DNA from: an uncultured Alphaproteobacteria bacterium
Lineage (GTDB): Bacteria > Pseudomonadota > Alphaproteobacteria > CAAHEQ01 > UBA3637
Assembly (NCBI GenBank): GCA_937888725.1
Contig: CALARE010000062.1
Location: 1-40,712 of the forward strand
Direction of reading: 5' to 3'
DNA: 40,712 nucleotides
The translations under genes were made by a program, and so were the position numbers. Each line of letters opens with the position of its first letter. Within the stretch, counting starts at the first letter, position 1. A model generated the notes under the pieces. It was not told the DNA's origin, did no database searches, and was given only the letters and a program-made list of their open reading frames with translations. Positions 1 to 8,999 of the stretch are shown here, in pieces.

Positions 1-67
1 TTGTTTAAAAAAAATGAATATGCTACAAGCATATAAAATAATATATAATATAACAAAAGGATGGATT

Positions 68-1549
68 ATGAAAAAAAACAAACTCTTAAAAAAATATTCA
101 AAAATATCATCTATTGCCCTTATTGCGGGACTTTTCTATGGTGCGGGGTTGTTTTCAGGCATTTATGGAGATAAAATTATCGACAGTGCTAAACAAAAAT
201 TTTCAAGACCCATTGCCTCTTTTGTTATGTCTACCTATAACCGTGAAAAATCAATTCGGGGTGCAATGGATTCCATCTTAAACCAAACAAGAAAAGACTT
301 TGAAGTGATTGTTGTAAACGACGGTTCAACTGATAGCACGGCTCAAATTTTAGATGAATACGCAAAAAAAGATCCTCGTGTTAAAGTTATCACAAATAAG
401 AAAAATCAAGGTCTTGTTGCAGGTCTGAACAAAGGGTTAGACGCCGCTCGTGGTAAATATATTATTCGTATGGATGATGATGATAAATCAATGCCTTATC
501 GTGTTGAGCGACAGGTTTTAGCGATGGAGGCAAATCCACATATCGCTATTATGGGTGCTGGTTTTGCGGGTGAAAATACACCTAAAAAAACAAAAGACCC
601 AATCTTGACAGACCCAGACGAGATGGAATTAAACATGTATTTTTCAAGCGGGTTAGCTCATCCAACAATCATTATTCGCAAATCATTTTTAGATGAAAAC
701 AATATCCGTTATGATGAAAAATATTTGTATGCTGAAGACTGTGGCCTTTACAAAAAAGTATTAGAACATGGTGGTAAAATTTCATCTATGCATGAAGGGG
801 TTTTGATTTTTGGATATATGAAGGGGCTTGTAAAACCAAAAAATTATGGCTACACACAAGCAGAATCATTCAAAAATCTACAAAAAGATAAATTAGCACC
901 TTTTTTTGATGCCCCATATGAAATTTTGGGTGCTTTTAATGGTGATGTCAATCGTTGTATCATGCTTAAGGAAATGGTTAAAACAAATAAAGAAAAACAA
1001 ATTATCAACCATGATGTATTGACAAAACGGTACGAGAATTTATGCCCTAAAGAAGGTGAAAATACACTTTATTTAATGCATTCTGATTGGGCAACGTTTG
1101 TTGTACTAAAAGACGATAACACACTCTATCGCAAAGACGTTCCAACTGAAACAGGGAAAATTTTAGATCAAGAGGATGGATACATTACCATTAAATGGAC
1201 AAATTATATTAAGCCTGAAACATATATTAAAAATCAACAAAAAGAGTACAAGTATTCTGAAAAAATAATTAATAAAAACTTAAAAGGAACACGCATATTT
1301 GAGGTAAAACATCCTTATTGGGTCGATTTATTTATTATTAATAAAGATAAAACATTCTATCGTGCTTCTACAATAACTGAAACTGGTCGTGTTATTAAAG
1401 AAACAAAAAATACAATTGTTATTGAATGGGATAATTGGCCAAATGAAGAAACTTTCACGAAAAAAGAAGATAAATTAATCTTTTTGAAAGATAATAGTGA
1501 AGAAACATCAAAAAGTAAGTCAAAAGAAAATAAGAAAGTGAAAAAATAG
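68..1549 (+). CDS. Membrane-anchored family 2 glycosyltransferase with duplicated C-terminal domain
   Basis: Predicted to transfer a sugar from a nucleotide donor. The start at 68 is preferred over the ATGs at 14 and 20 because AAAGGA lies just upstream and the product then opens with a basic stretch and one membrane segment (about residues 13-33). The GT-A fold follows: STYNRE near 55-60, NDGSTD at 84-89 and the metal-binding acidic run MDDDD at 135-139. The last third holds two copies of a 55-residue Trp-rich unit (about 335-390 and 409-465), each with a TETG turn and an 'I.WxNx or I.WDNW..E.F' ending. The tail is Lys/Ser-rich. Donor, acceptor and the side of the membrane on which the enzyme acts cannot be told. 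GT2 is confident; the anchored architecture is seen directly; the surface-glycan role is inference. Confidence 0.85.
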   Translation: MKKNKLLKKYSKISSIALIAGLFYGAGLFSGIYGDKIIDSAKQKFSRPIASFVMSTYNREKSIRGAMDSILNQTRKDFEVIVVNDGSTDSTAQILDEYAKKDPRVKVITNKKNQGLVAGLNKGLDAARGKYIIRMDDDDKSMPYRVERQVLAMEANPHIAIMGAGFAGENTPKKTKDPILTDPDEMELNMYFSSGLAHPTIIIRKSFLDENNIRYDEKYLYAEDCGLYKKVLEHGGKISSMHEGVLIFGYMKGLVKPKNYGYTQAESFKNLQKDKLAPFFDAPYEILGAFNGDVNRCIMLKEMVKTNKEKQIINHDVLTKRYENLCPKEGENTLYLMHSDWATFVVLKDDNTLYRKDVPTETGKILDQEDGYITIKWTNYIKPETYIKNQQKEYKYSEKIINKNLKGTRIFEVKHPYWVDLFIINKDKTFYRASTITETGRVIKETKNTIVIEWDNWPNEETFTKKEDKLIFLKDNSEETSKSKSKENKKVKK

Positions 1550-1564
1550 CCTTTTAATTTCCGC

Positions 1565-1601
1565 TCCCCCTTTTATCAAAAAAATAAAGGGGGGATTTTT
1601 T
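1565..1601 (+). terminator. Rho-independent terminator after the glycosyltransferase
   Basis: A CCCCCTTTTAT / ATAAAGGGGG hairpin followed by a T run lies 15 bases past the stop. It sits between convergent genes and may also slow transcripts arriving from yejF. Confidence 0.8.
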
Positions 1602-1616
1602 ATGCTTTAAAAATTG

Positions 1617-3098
1617 TTAAAGAGAAGCTTGTAATAATTTTTCGGTATAAGGGGATATCGGATTTTTTAATACATCTTGTGTTTTGCCAAACTCTTGCAT
1701 TTGCCCCTCTTTCATAACTAAAATAATATCTGCCATTGACTGGGCAAAACCAATATCATGCGTAATAAATAGATATATAAAACCATAGGTTTCTTGTAAC
1801 TTGAGTAATAAATATTTCAATTTGGATTGCGTGCTTTTATCTAGTGAGGCCATCACCTCATCTAAAATCAAAATTTTAGGCTTTAAAATCAAAACCCGTG
1901 CTAAAGCAATCCGAGCTTTTTGACCACCAGAAAGCTCATGCGGATATCTAGCTAATAATAACGAAGGATTTAAACCCACATCGGATAAAACAGCATCTAC
2001 CAGTACCTTTCTTTCTTTCAACTTTAAATGGGGCTGATGAATTTTGAGTCCTTCTTGCACAATATCAAAAACCGTCAACCGTGGATTTAAAGAACCAGCG
2101 GGATCTTGCATAACCATTTGAATGTCTGACCGTTTTTTTGTTAACTCTTTCCCTTTTAAAGAAAGGAAATCCTTTTTTTCAAGCCACACATGTCCTTTAG
2201 CAGGCACAAGACGCATCATCGCATGCATGAGCGAGGATTTTCCAGAACCACTTTCACCAACAATAGCAAGTGTTTGCCCAAGCTTGAGTGAAAAAGAGAT
2301 ATTTTTTACAGCCTGAAAATCCCCATAGGAAACAGAAATATTTTCAACCTGCAAAAAAGGCTCCCCTTCCCCTTCATTAAAGGATTTTATTTTTGCTTTT
2401 GTCACAAAGGGCATTTTTGTAGATACAACTTGACCCGACTTCATCACATAAACCCGATCTGCCATTTTACGCACAATCGCTTGATCATGTGTAATAAATA
2501 AAATCGCTAATTTTAATTTTTTTTGCAACCGCTTTAAAAGGGCCAAAATTTCTGCTTGAACAGTCACATCGAGTGCGGTTGTTGGTTCATCTGCAATCAA
2601 CAAAAAAGGCCTTGCTGCCAATGCCATAGCAATCATCACTCGTTGACGTTGCCCGCCAGAAAGCATATGCGGATAAGAGTGATAAATCCGTTCACAATCA
2701 GTCAATTCCACTAAATTTAAAAGACGAAAAACCTCCTCTTTTGTCGCTTTTAATTGATGCAGTTTTAGCACTTCCATAATTTGTGCCCCTGCCGTATGTA
2801 AAGGATTTAAACTCGTCATCGGCTCTTGAAAAATCATACTGATTTTACGCCCGCGGACTGTTTGCATTTGCGTTTCAGAAAGTTTCATCAAATTTGTCTT
2901 TTTGAGATAAACATCACCTTTATACTTAGCATTACGGTGCAACTTTAAAATACTTTGAGCAACCGTTGATTTACCCGATCCACTATTACCAATCAACGCC
3001 ACAAATTCAGCAGGTTTAACCGCAATTGAAACACCTTTAACCGCTTGAAAATTCTGAAAAGAAACATATAACTCTTTAATTTCTAGCAAATTATGCAT
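1617..3098 (-). CDS. yejF: Peptide ABC importer, double-ATPase subunit (YejF-like)
   Basis: Energises peptide uptake by the YejBE permease at the cytoplasmic face of the inner membrane. Two complete ABC domains are fused: the first has Walker A GNSGSGKST (about residues 37-45), signature LSGGQRQR and Walker B LLIADEPT; the second has GESGSGKSS, LSGGQKAR and ILILDEVM. The fused two-domain layout and about 493 residues fit YejF rather than the single-domain DppD/DppF. The start at 3098 is chosen because CAGGAGA precedes it and the ATG overlaps the yejE stop by 8 bases, implying translational coupling; the frame stays open to 3146 but lacks a matching site. No substrate-binding yejA is adjacent, so the complex must use a protein encoded elsewhere. 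Confidence 0.9.
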   Translation of the reverse strand: MHNLLEIKELYVSFQNFQAVKGVSIAVKPAEFVALIGNSGSGKSTVAQSILKLHRNAKYKGDVYLKKTNLMKLSETQMQTVRGRKISMIFQEPMTSLNPLHTAGAQIMEVLKLHQLKATKEEVFRLLNLVELTDCERIYHSYPHMLSGGQRQRVMIAMALAARPFLLIADEPTTALDVTVQAEILALLKRLQKKLKLAILFITHDQAIVRKMADRVYVMKSGQVVSTKMPFVTKAKIKSFNEGEGEPFLQVENISVSYGDFQAVKNISFSLKLGQTLAIVGESGSGKSSLMHAMMRLVPAKGHVWLEKKDFLSLKGKELTKKRSDIQMVMQDPAGSLNPRLTVFDIVQEGLKIHQPHLKLKERKVLVDAVLSDVGLNPSLLLARYPHELSGGQKARIALARVLILKPKILILDEVMASLDKSTQSKLKYLLLKLQETYGFIYLFITHDIGFAQSMADIILVMKEGQMQEFGKTQDVLKNPISPYTEKLLQASL

Positions 3099-4119
3099 TC
3101 TTATTCTCCTGATGTGGATCAAACGCATCACGCACCCCTTCCCCAATAAAGATAAGCAAGGAAAGTAAAAATGTCATGACAAAGAAAGCTGTCAACCCAA
3201 GCCATGGGGCTGAAAGGTTATCTTTACCCTGCCTGATTAACTCCCCAAGTCCAGGCGTTCCAACAGGTAAACCAAACCCTAAAAAATCAAGTGCTGAGAG
3301 TGAAACAATCGCTGCTGATAGCATAAAAGGAATGTATGTAATCGTTGCCACCAATGCATTAGGTAAAATATGACGCCACATAATCATAAAATCCCCTACG
3401 CCTAATGTTTTAGCCGCTTTTACATAATCAAGACCGCGTGTTTTTAAAAATTCAGCTCTAACAACACCCGTCAACTGTGTCCAACTAAACAAAAGTAAAA
3501 TAAAAAGCAAGCTAAAAAAAGATGGTTTTATCAAACTTGAAATAATAATCAAAATAAAAAGCTGAGGTAATGAGGACCAAATCTCTAACACACGCCCAAT
3601 AATTAAGTCAACCTTACCCCCAAAATAACCCTGCAATGCCCCTACAAAAATTCCAAGCACCGCCGAAAAAAAGGCTAATGCAATCCCAAATAACAAACTC
3701 ACCCTTAATGCATATATAAGTCGTGCCAAGACATCTCTCCCTTGATCATCTGTCCCAAGTAAATGCTTTTTACTAGGGCGTGCAGGATACGGTTCAAGCG
3801 ATGTATAATCCACCGTATCATAGGAATATTTAATCGGTGCATTTAAGACGAAAAGATTATTTTTAGCAATATATTCCTGTGTAAACGGATCTGAAAAATC
3901 AGCCTTTGTTGGTAATTTCCCCCCAACCATTTCATCAGATATAAATTCAAAAACAGGGAAATAAACCCGCTTTTCATCTATTAAAATCAACGGCTTATCA
4001 TTTGCCAAAAGAGGTGCTAGAAGCGAAAGAACAAAAACAAATAAAAACAGATACAATGAAAATCTTGCCTTTTTATTTTTTTTAAATGCTTCAGTTCTTT
4101 TCTCACTCAACAAACGCAT
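3091..4119 (-). CDS. yejE: Peptide ABC importer permease (YejE-like)
   Basis: Inner-membrane permease partner of YejB, DppC/OppC type. An N-terminal membrane segment (about residues 20-40) is followed by a long periplasmic stretch, then the motif GTDDQGRDVLARL, which is typical just before the transport domain, and about five further hydrophobic segments. The EAA-loop region reads AAKTLGVGDFMIMWRHILPN. The 342-residue length is normal for YejE. Its ATG overlaps the yejB stop by one base (TAATG), so the two should be translated together. Family is confident; substrate (oligopeptides, possibly antimicrobial peptides as for enterobacterial YejABEF) is inferred from the family. Confidence 0.9.
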   Translation of the reverse strand: MRLLSEKRTEAFKKNKKARFSLYLFLFVFVLSLLAPLLANDKPLILIDEKRVYFPVFEFISDEMVGGKLPTKADFSDPFTQEYIAKNNLFVLNAPIKYSYDTVDYTSLEPYPARPSKKHLLGTDDQGRDVLARLIYALRVSLLFGIALAFFSAVLGIFVGALQGYFGGKVDLIIGRVLEIWSSLPQLFILIIISSLIKPSFFSLLFILLLFSWTQLTGVVRAEFLKTRGLDYVKAAKTLGVGDFMIMWRHILPNALVATITYIPFMLSAAIVSLSALDFLGFGLPVGTPGLGELIRQGKDNLSAPWLGLTAFFVMTFLLSLLIFIGEGVRDAFDPHQENKNA

Positions 4120-5231
4120 TAGCTCATCCTCTTTTCAAAATGGATCCTCGGATCAATCAGCGTATAGACAAAATCACTAATTAAATTAAGAACCAAGCCA
4201 ATTAAAGCAAACAGATAAAGTGTGCCAAATATTACAGGATAATCCCGATTTTGGACCGCTTCAAAACCCAGCAATCCCAATCCATCGAGTGAAAAAATAA
4301 CCTCAATCAACACAGACCCTGTAAACAGCATCCCAATTAAAAGAGATGGAAATCCCGCAATCACAATAAGCATGGCATTACGAAATACATGGTTATATAA
4401 AACCTGACGCTCACTTAAACCCTTTGCCCGTGCCGTTGTGACATATTGCTTACCCAACTCATCTAAAAATGCATTTCTCGTTAAAAAACAAAGACTTGCC
4501 AATCCACCAACAGTTAAAGATAGCACAGGTAACGTAATGTGACGCAAATAATCAACAATCTTTTCACCCAATGAGAGTTCATCAAAATTATCACTAACCA
4601 ATCCTTTTAAATAAAACCAATCAAAATATTCACCCCCAGCGAACACAACAATCAAAAAAATTGCAAGTAAAAAGGAGGGAATAGCATATCCAATGGTTAG
4701 GAAAAACCCACTCACCCAATCAAAAGGGGTATTTTTTTTTACCGCTCTCTTTACCCCTAAAGGAATAGCAATCAAATAAATCAATAAACTTGAAAACACA
4801 CCCAATGAAATTGAAACGGGCATTTTTTCAACCACTAAATCAACAACCTTTTTGTCTTGATAAAAGCTATTGCCAAAATCAAAGGTGAGATAATTTTTCA
4901 TCATTAAAAAAAAGCGTTCTAAAGGCGGTCTATCAAAACCAAAACGCTTTTCAAGTTCAGCCCTCAGTTCCTCTTTCAACCCCTGTGTTCCACGATAAGA
5001 AGCACTAAACCCCTCACTTTTACCACGAGTAGAGGCTGTTAAAGCACCCGTTCCAGAAATACGGGCTGTTGCATCGGGGGTTAAGCCTGTTTCAAGCTTC
5101 ATCATCATTTGTTCCACAGGGCCACCAGGTGCCAGCTGAACAAACAAAAAATTCAGTGCCATAATACCAAAAAGTGTCACAGGTATCAGCAAAAGCCGTT
5201 TTAAAAAATAGGATTTTAACATAACAGACAT
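4119..5231 (-). CDS. yejB: Peptide ABC importer permease (YejB-like)
   Basis: Inner-membrane permease, DppB/OppB type, first gene of the yejB-yejE-yejF operon. The N-terminus (KRLLLIPVTLFG, then FVQLAPGGPVEQM) is the usual start of this family; the region LGKQYVTTARAKGLSERQVLYNHVFRNAM holds the EAA loop and the tail ends in YTLIDPRI. There is a Gly/Thr/Ser-rich insert of about 30 residues (SGTGALTASTRGKSEG) before the second segment. The frame is open to a GTG at 5270, but no ribosome site is there. The ATG at 5231 has a weak AGG site; the ATG at 5222 is also possible and gives the more typical family N-terminus. Confidence 0.88.
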   Translation of the reverse strand: MSVMLKSYFLKRLLLIPVTLFGIMALNFLFVQLAPGGPVEQMMMKLETGLTPDATARISGTGALTASTRGKSEGFSASYRGTQGLKEELRAELEKRFGFDRPPLERFFLMMKNYLTFDFGNSFYQDKKVVDLVVEKMPVSISLGVFSSLLIYLIAIPLGVKRAVKKNTPFDWVSGFFLTIGYAIPSFLLAIFLIVVFAGGEYFDWFYLKGLVSDNFDELSLGEKIVDYLRHITLPVLSLTVGGLASLCFLTRNAFLDELGKQYVTTARAKGLSERQVLYNHVFRNAMLIVIAGFPSLLIGMLFTGSVLIEVIFSLDGLGLLGFEAVQNRDYPVIFGTLYLFALIGLVLNLISDFVYTLIDPRIHFEKRMS

Positions 5232-5313
5232 ATTGCCTAAAAAAAAACAAAAAATCAAGCCCTTTTTCACCGAAAAAGAGCTTAAAATTTTAAAAGAATA
5301 AAATTATTTTTCG

Positions 5314-5889
5314 TTAAAGACAGGTATCTAATGCTTCAACAATCCCTTCAGTCAAAATGGTTGTCATATCATCAATTTTACGTTCATATTCCTCCGCTGA
5401 AAAACGAGGCAAAACAGAACACATCACCCGCAACCGCAAAAAATAATTTTTAAAATTAGCTAATAAAAGCGTATTTGAAACATCCTCATCTTGCCCATAA
5501 GCACCATAAAATTTAACACCAGATGTTTTTAAATTACGTTGTCTTAAAAAGGGAAAGGTTGTTTTATCTTTCAACTCACGCAACACCTTATTATTGCTTA
5601 AACGACCTTGATTATCATGATAAAGGGTCATTTTTGCACGACAAAAAGAGTTTTCATATTGTTGAGAGAACCCCTTCCCTTTTTGAACAGATTCATAGTT
5701 CCAAAACGCATCAACCAATGGGCTTTTTGAAAAATTTAAATCACGCATATCTTGGCTAATTAAAATAACAGGAGGCATTCCCAATAAGCAGGCAGAAATC
5801 CGTTCATTTGAAAAATCATCTGCCATTGCTCGTTGGTTTAAAAAGACAACCCCAATTAATAAAAGAGCAGATATAAGTGCCTTTTTCAT
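5314..5889 (-). CDS. Small exported protein of unknown function
   Basis: I do not recognise a family. The product is about 191 residues with a clear Sec signal peptide: MKKALISALLLIGVVFL followed by a likely cleavage after ARG-ALA-MET-ALA (NQRAMA/DD). The mature part is mixed charged/hydrophobic, with four cysteines (for example ISACLLG, NSFCRAK, RVMCSVL and the terminal DTCL) that could form disulfides in the periplasm. The ATG at 5889 is chosen because GGAGGG lies four bases upstream; the in-frame ATG at 5901 overlaps that site. It lies 15 bases downstream of tpiA on the same strand and is probably cotranscribed with it. No function is inferred. Confidence 0.75.
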   Translation of the reverse strand: MKKALISALLLIGVVFLNQRAMADDFSNERISACLLGMPPVILISQDMRDLNFSKSPLVDAFWNYESVQKGKGFSQQYENSFCRAKMTLYHDNQGRLSNNKVLRELKDKTTFPFLRQRNLKTSGVKFYGAYGQDEDVSNTLLLANFKNYFLRLRVMCSVLPRFSAEEYERKIDDMTTILTEGIVEALDTCL

Positions 5890-5904
5890 CAAGCCCTCCA
5901 TCGA

Positions 5905-6660
5905 TTATAATTGTGTTTGAGCGATACCCCAAAAATCTTCAACCTTTAAGCTGGCACCACCAATTAAAGCACCATCCACATTTGGGACAGACAAAAGCTC
6001 TTTTGCGTTACTTGGCTTTACAGAGCCACCATATAAAATACGCATACCATCAGCAATATCTTGCCCCAATAAAGCGGAAATTTCAGCCCGAATGGCGGTG
6101 TGCATTTCCTCTACATCAGCCACAGAGGGAACTTTACCCGTACCAATTGCCCAAACAGGCTCATACGCAACCACCAAATTTTCAGCCGTAGCTGTTGATG
6201 GAACGGACTCTCTGATTTGACGACAAACAACGGACAAAGCCTCGCCAGATTCTCTTTCATCCAACGTTTCACCAACACAAACAACAGGGATAAGCCCTTT
6301 TGCAATCGCATTAACCGCCTTTTCCCGCACGACAAGATCCGTTTCATGACGCATCGCACGACGTTCAGAATGGCCGACAATAGCGTATGTTGCCCCTAAA
6401 TCATCGATTTGAGCCGCAGAAACATCCCCCGTAAAGGCACCGAAATCCTTTGGTGCTAAAGAAACATCTTGAGCCCCCAACGCAACGCCATTATGTGGCA
6501 ATTCAGCAATCAAACCAAGCAAGCTCATCGGTGGACAAATAAGAACATCAAAATCACCTTTTTCTTTTGCTGCCATATCAAAAACAGCCTTAGCCAAAGC
6601 AATACCATCTTGCTTTGTTTGGTTCATTTTCCAGTTACCAGCGATTAATTTTCTTCTCAT
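5905..6660 (-). CDS. tpiA: Triose-phosphate isomerase
   Basis: Interconverts dihydroxyacetone phosphate and glyceraldehyde 3-phosphate in glycolysis and gluconeogenesis, in the cytoplasm as a dimer. All hallmarks are present in a normal 251-residue length: the Lys region AGNWKMN at the N-terminus, the catalytic His in YAIVGHSERR, the catalytic Glu and flexible loop in VAYEPVWAIGTG, and the phosphate-binding ILYGGSVKPSNA and GALIGGASL. The start at 6660 follows a consensus AGGAGG with five-base spacing; upstream in-frame codons to 6681 are not needed. Confidence 0.97.
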   Translation of the reverse strand: MRRKLIAGNWKMNQTKQDGIALAKAVFDMAAKEKGDFDVLICPPMSLLGLIAELPHNGVALGAQDVSLAPKDFGAFTGDVSAAQIDDLGATYAIVGHSERRAMRHETDLVVREKAVNAIAKGLIPVVCVGETLDERESGEALSVVCRQIRESVPSTATAENLVVAYEPVWAIGTGKVPSVADVEEMHTAIRAEISALLGQDIADGMRILYGGSVKPSNAKELLSVPNVDGALIGGASLKVEDFWGIAQTQL

Positions 6661-6783
6661 AAAAACCTCCTCAAATACCAATAAAATTAAAACAAAATGT
6701 ACATAAAAAAACCATACATTATAAGTGGGACTTTAACATAAATAAACGGCTATTTCAAGGACTATCTTAAAAAAGGAATAAAA

Positions 6784-6812
6784 AAAATCCCCTCACAAAT
6801 TGCAAGGGGATT
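6784..6812 (-). terminator. Terminator of the ankyrin/TM protein gene
   Basis: AATCCCCT / AGGGGATT hairpin followed on the minus strand by a T run, 20-45 bases past the stop. The loop contains ACAAATTGCA, nearly the same as in the terminator at 8960-8998. Confidence 0.75.
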
Positions 6813-6830
6813 CAGCCTCCAACAAAGGCG

Positions 6831-8846
6831 TTAACGGTCTTGATTACCTATATTTTGACGATTGGCAGCAATTGCTTGATTTATTTCTTTTGCAGAATAA
6901 AGTTGCGAATTATTTGCCAATGTGTCATTCGTTGAATCATTGGTTGTACCAGAATTATCTGTATTGGTATTATCATTGCCCGTATTGGTATTCTGGTTGG
7001 TGTTTTGGTTGGTGTTTGTATTAACCGCTACAGTTGAAGATTTTTTATCATCCTTATTAAACCAACCGCCTTTTCTAAATGAAAAGAAAGTCAGTGCTGC
7101 AATAACCAAAATACCAAGTGTCCACCAAATCCATTCTTGATTGCGTTGCCACCAGGATTTTTCCTGCGACCCATCATGTTTGGCATGTGCAACAGAATCA
7201 ATTGTTGCCTGTGTAACAACACCTGTTTTTTCATCTAAATCAGTTGGGGTAACTTGTGGTGGAAGTTGTCCAGGAATGGTAACATCTGTTGTACCAGCTG
7301 TGGGAGGTGTATTGCCCCCTGGGGTTCCACCTGAACGACCACCTTCTTTTGGTTTTTGCGTTTGATTTAACGTGCTTAACTCGCTTTGGTATTGCCAATT
7401 TGCCTGCGATAAGACCTTTTGTTGATTCTTAAAGGCTGTTTCCGTCAAAGCATCTTTATAATACCCCTCAAGCAAGCCTATCAATTGAGATGACGTTCTA
7501 GCAAGGTCTTCCAAAGCCTTTCTTTTCTCATCAGCTGAAATATTTGGATTAACAAGCTTTGCTTCAAGTTCGTGCAATTTAGTATATGCGGCTGCAATTT
7601 CGCTCTCTTGTTTTGCTTTTAAAGCATCGTTTTTTTGGTCTTCGCTACGCTGTTCTTCTGGCACATTAGCAATAGAGCCATACGTTTTCCCATGTAAGAT
7701 TTGCCACTGCCCTGCTGATTCCAAATACCAAGTAGCGAGTGTTACATCCTGGCCACGGGCGAAATCTGGTTTTTCAGCAGGATTTTCTTTATCACCCTCA
7801 TCTGCACCTGACAATTGCTTGACAAGTGCATCATAGGGAGTTTTAATATCCTTTTTATCCTTTCCTTCAACAGCTTTCTCCGTTCGCCATTGATTTTGCA
7901 GATCTTTTGCTTTATTAAGTGCTTGGGTTTTTAAGGCTTGTGCATTCTCTTTCTTTTTCGCCTCATCCGCATCCGTTGCCATCTTGTTAATAACAAGTTC
8001 AACCACTTGATAATGCCCCGTTTTTATGGCTAATTCGATTACCTTATCTTCATCAACCACTTCAATTGATGCCTCTTTAAGAACGGTGTTTAATTTTGAA
8101 ATTGGGCTATCCGTTTTTGCCTCATCCCCCAACTCTTTTTTATTCCCCTCCGTATCGATGGCTAGGGCTGTCAATTGGGCCACAAGTTCATTTTTAGAAA
8201 TTTGCTTTTTATACGCTTCTTCAAGCATCGCTAAAACAGCTTTGCATTCTGGTGTTTCACCCCTTTTTGCATTAGCAATCATTTTATCATTAACAATTGC
8301 ACCTTTTGCAATGAGTTGCTTTACACTCTCAACATCCGCTGAAATTGTAGCTACCATTAACAATGCGACTTTTTTATTTGGCTCATTAGCATCTGGAACA
8401 ATACTCGTATTAGGATCCACACCATTATCTATAAGCGTCTTTATTGCACCTTTCGTCTTTTCGGAGTCTATTTCTTTCTTTTTAAGTTCCTCAGCTATTG
8501 TTTTTACCGAAACAAGTACATCCCTTATAGTTTGATATTCTTTTTGTTGTGGATATTTCGTTGCTAAAGCGTTTACATTAGCAATCATTTTATCATTAAC
8601 AATTGCACCTTTTGCAATGAGTTGCTTTACACTCTCAACATCCGCTGAAATTGTAGCTACCATTAACAATGCGACTTTTTTATTTGGCTCATTAGCATCT
8701 GGAACAATACTCGTATTAGGATCCACACCATTATCTATAAGCGTCTTTATTGCACCTTTCGTCTTTTCGGAGTCTATTTCTTTCTTTTTAAGTTCCTCAG
8801 CTATTGCTCTCTTTGCAGCCTCTATCTTTTGATTATTAGTAGTCAT
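6831..8846 (-). CDS. Ankyrin-repeat membrane protein with recently duplicated N-terminal module
   Basis: A 671-residue protein of unknown function. The N-terminus holds degenerate ankyrin-like helices (IKTLIDNGVDPNTS, ESVKQLIAKGAIVND). A module of about 77 residues occurs twice (about 14-90 and 116-192) and the copies are identical at DNA level. The middle (about 200-480) is charged and helical, probably coiled coil. A Gly/Pro/Thr-rich linker (about 490-530) leads to one membrane segment (about 569-591, WIWWTLGILVIAALTFFSF) flanked by Trp before it and Lys/Arg after it, then an Asn/Thr/Gln-rich low-complexity tail. The order suggests a large N-terminal part and a small C-terminal tail on opposite sides of a membrane. 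GGAGGATGGG precedes the ATG. Ankyrin proteins are frequent in host-associated bacteria; an effector role is inference. Confidence 0.8.
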   Translation of the reverse strand: MTTNNQKIEAAKRAIAEELKKKEIDSEKTKGAIKTLIDNGVDPNTSIVPDANEPNKKVALLMVATISADVESVKQLIAKGAIVNDKMIANVNALATKYPQQKEYQTIRDVLVSVKTIAEELKKKEIDSEKTKGAIKTLIDNGVDPNTSIVPDANEPNKKVALLMVATISADVESVKQLIAKGAIVNDKMIANAKRGETPECKAVLAMLEEAYKKQISKNELVAQLTALAIDTEGNKKELGDEAKTDSPISKLNTVLKEASIEVVDEDKVIELAIKTGHYQVVELVINKMATDADEAKKKENAQALKTQALNKAKDLQNQWRTEKAVEGKDKKDIKTPYDALVKQLSGADEGDKENPAEKPDFARGQDVTLATWYLESAGQWQILHGKTYGSIANVPEEQRSEDQKNDALKAKQESEIAAAYTKLHELEAKLVNPNISADEKRKALEDLARTSSQLIGLLEGYYKDALTETAFKNQQKVLSQANWQYQSELSTLNQTQKPKEGGRSGGTPGGNTPPTAGTTDVTIPGQLPPQVTPTDLDEKTGVVTQATIDSVAHAKHDGSQEKSWWQRNQEWIWWTLGILVIAALTFFSFRKGGWFNKDDKKSSTVAVNTNTNQNTNQNTNTGNDNTNTDNSGTTNDSTNDTLANNSQLYSAKEINQAIAANRQNIGNQDR
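8270..8500. repeat. 231-bp direct repeat, copy A
   Basis: Read base by base, it is identical to 8576-8806. The offset is 306 bp (102 codons), so the reading frame is kept. It encodes the C-terminal copy of the ankyrin-like module of the minus-strand gene. Confidence 0.95.
8576..8806. repeat. 231-bp direct repeat, copy B
   Basis: Identical partner of 8270-8500. Flanks diverge at once on both sides and the 75-bp spacer between copies is unique, so the duplication has sharp ends. Confidence 0.95.
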
Positions 8847-8959
8847 CCCATCCTCCGTAAACGCTTTTTATAAAATCATTATATAACTATTATATATGAT
8901 AATAAAGCAAGCGTCAACACTTATTTATAACCCATTTAAATTTAAAGACTTTTAAAAAA

Positions 8960-8998
8960 TTTAAAGACCCCTTACAAATTGCAAGAGGTCTTTAAATT
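8960..8998 (-). terminator. Terminator of the 496-residue orphan
   Basis: An AAAGACC(T)CTT / AAG(G)GGTCTTT hairpin followed by AAATTTTTT on the minus strand, directly after the stop codon. Its loop GCAATTTGT is shared with the terminator at 6784-6812. Confidence 0.8.
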
Positions 8999-8999
8999 G

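Noticed and set aside
5877..6399. Plus-strand frames over tpiA and the small exported gene
   Set aside because: Opposite to an unambiguous tpiA; no ribosome sites.
8026..8832. Two plus-strand frames in the ankyrin/TM gene with a shared Ser-rich peptide
   Set aside because: Antisense shadows of the 231-bp duplication; the shared peptide simply mirrors the repeat.
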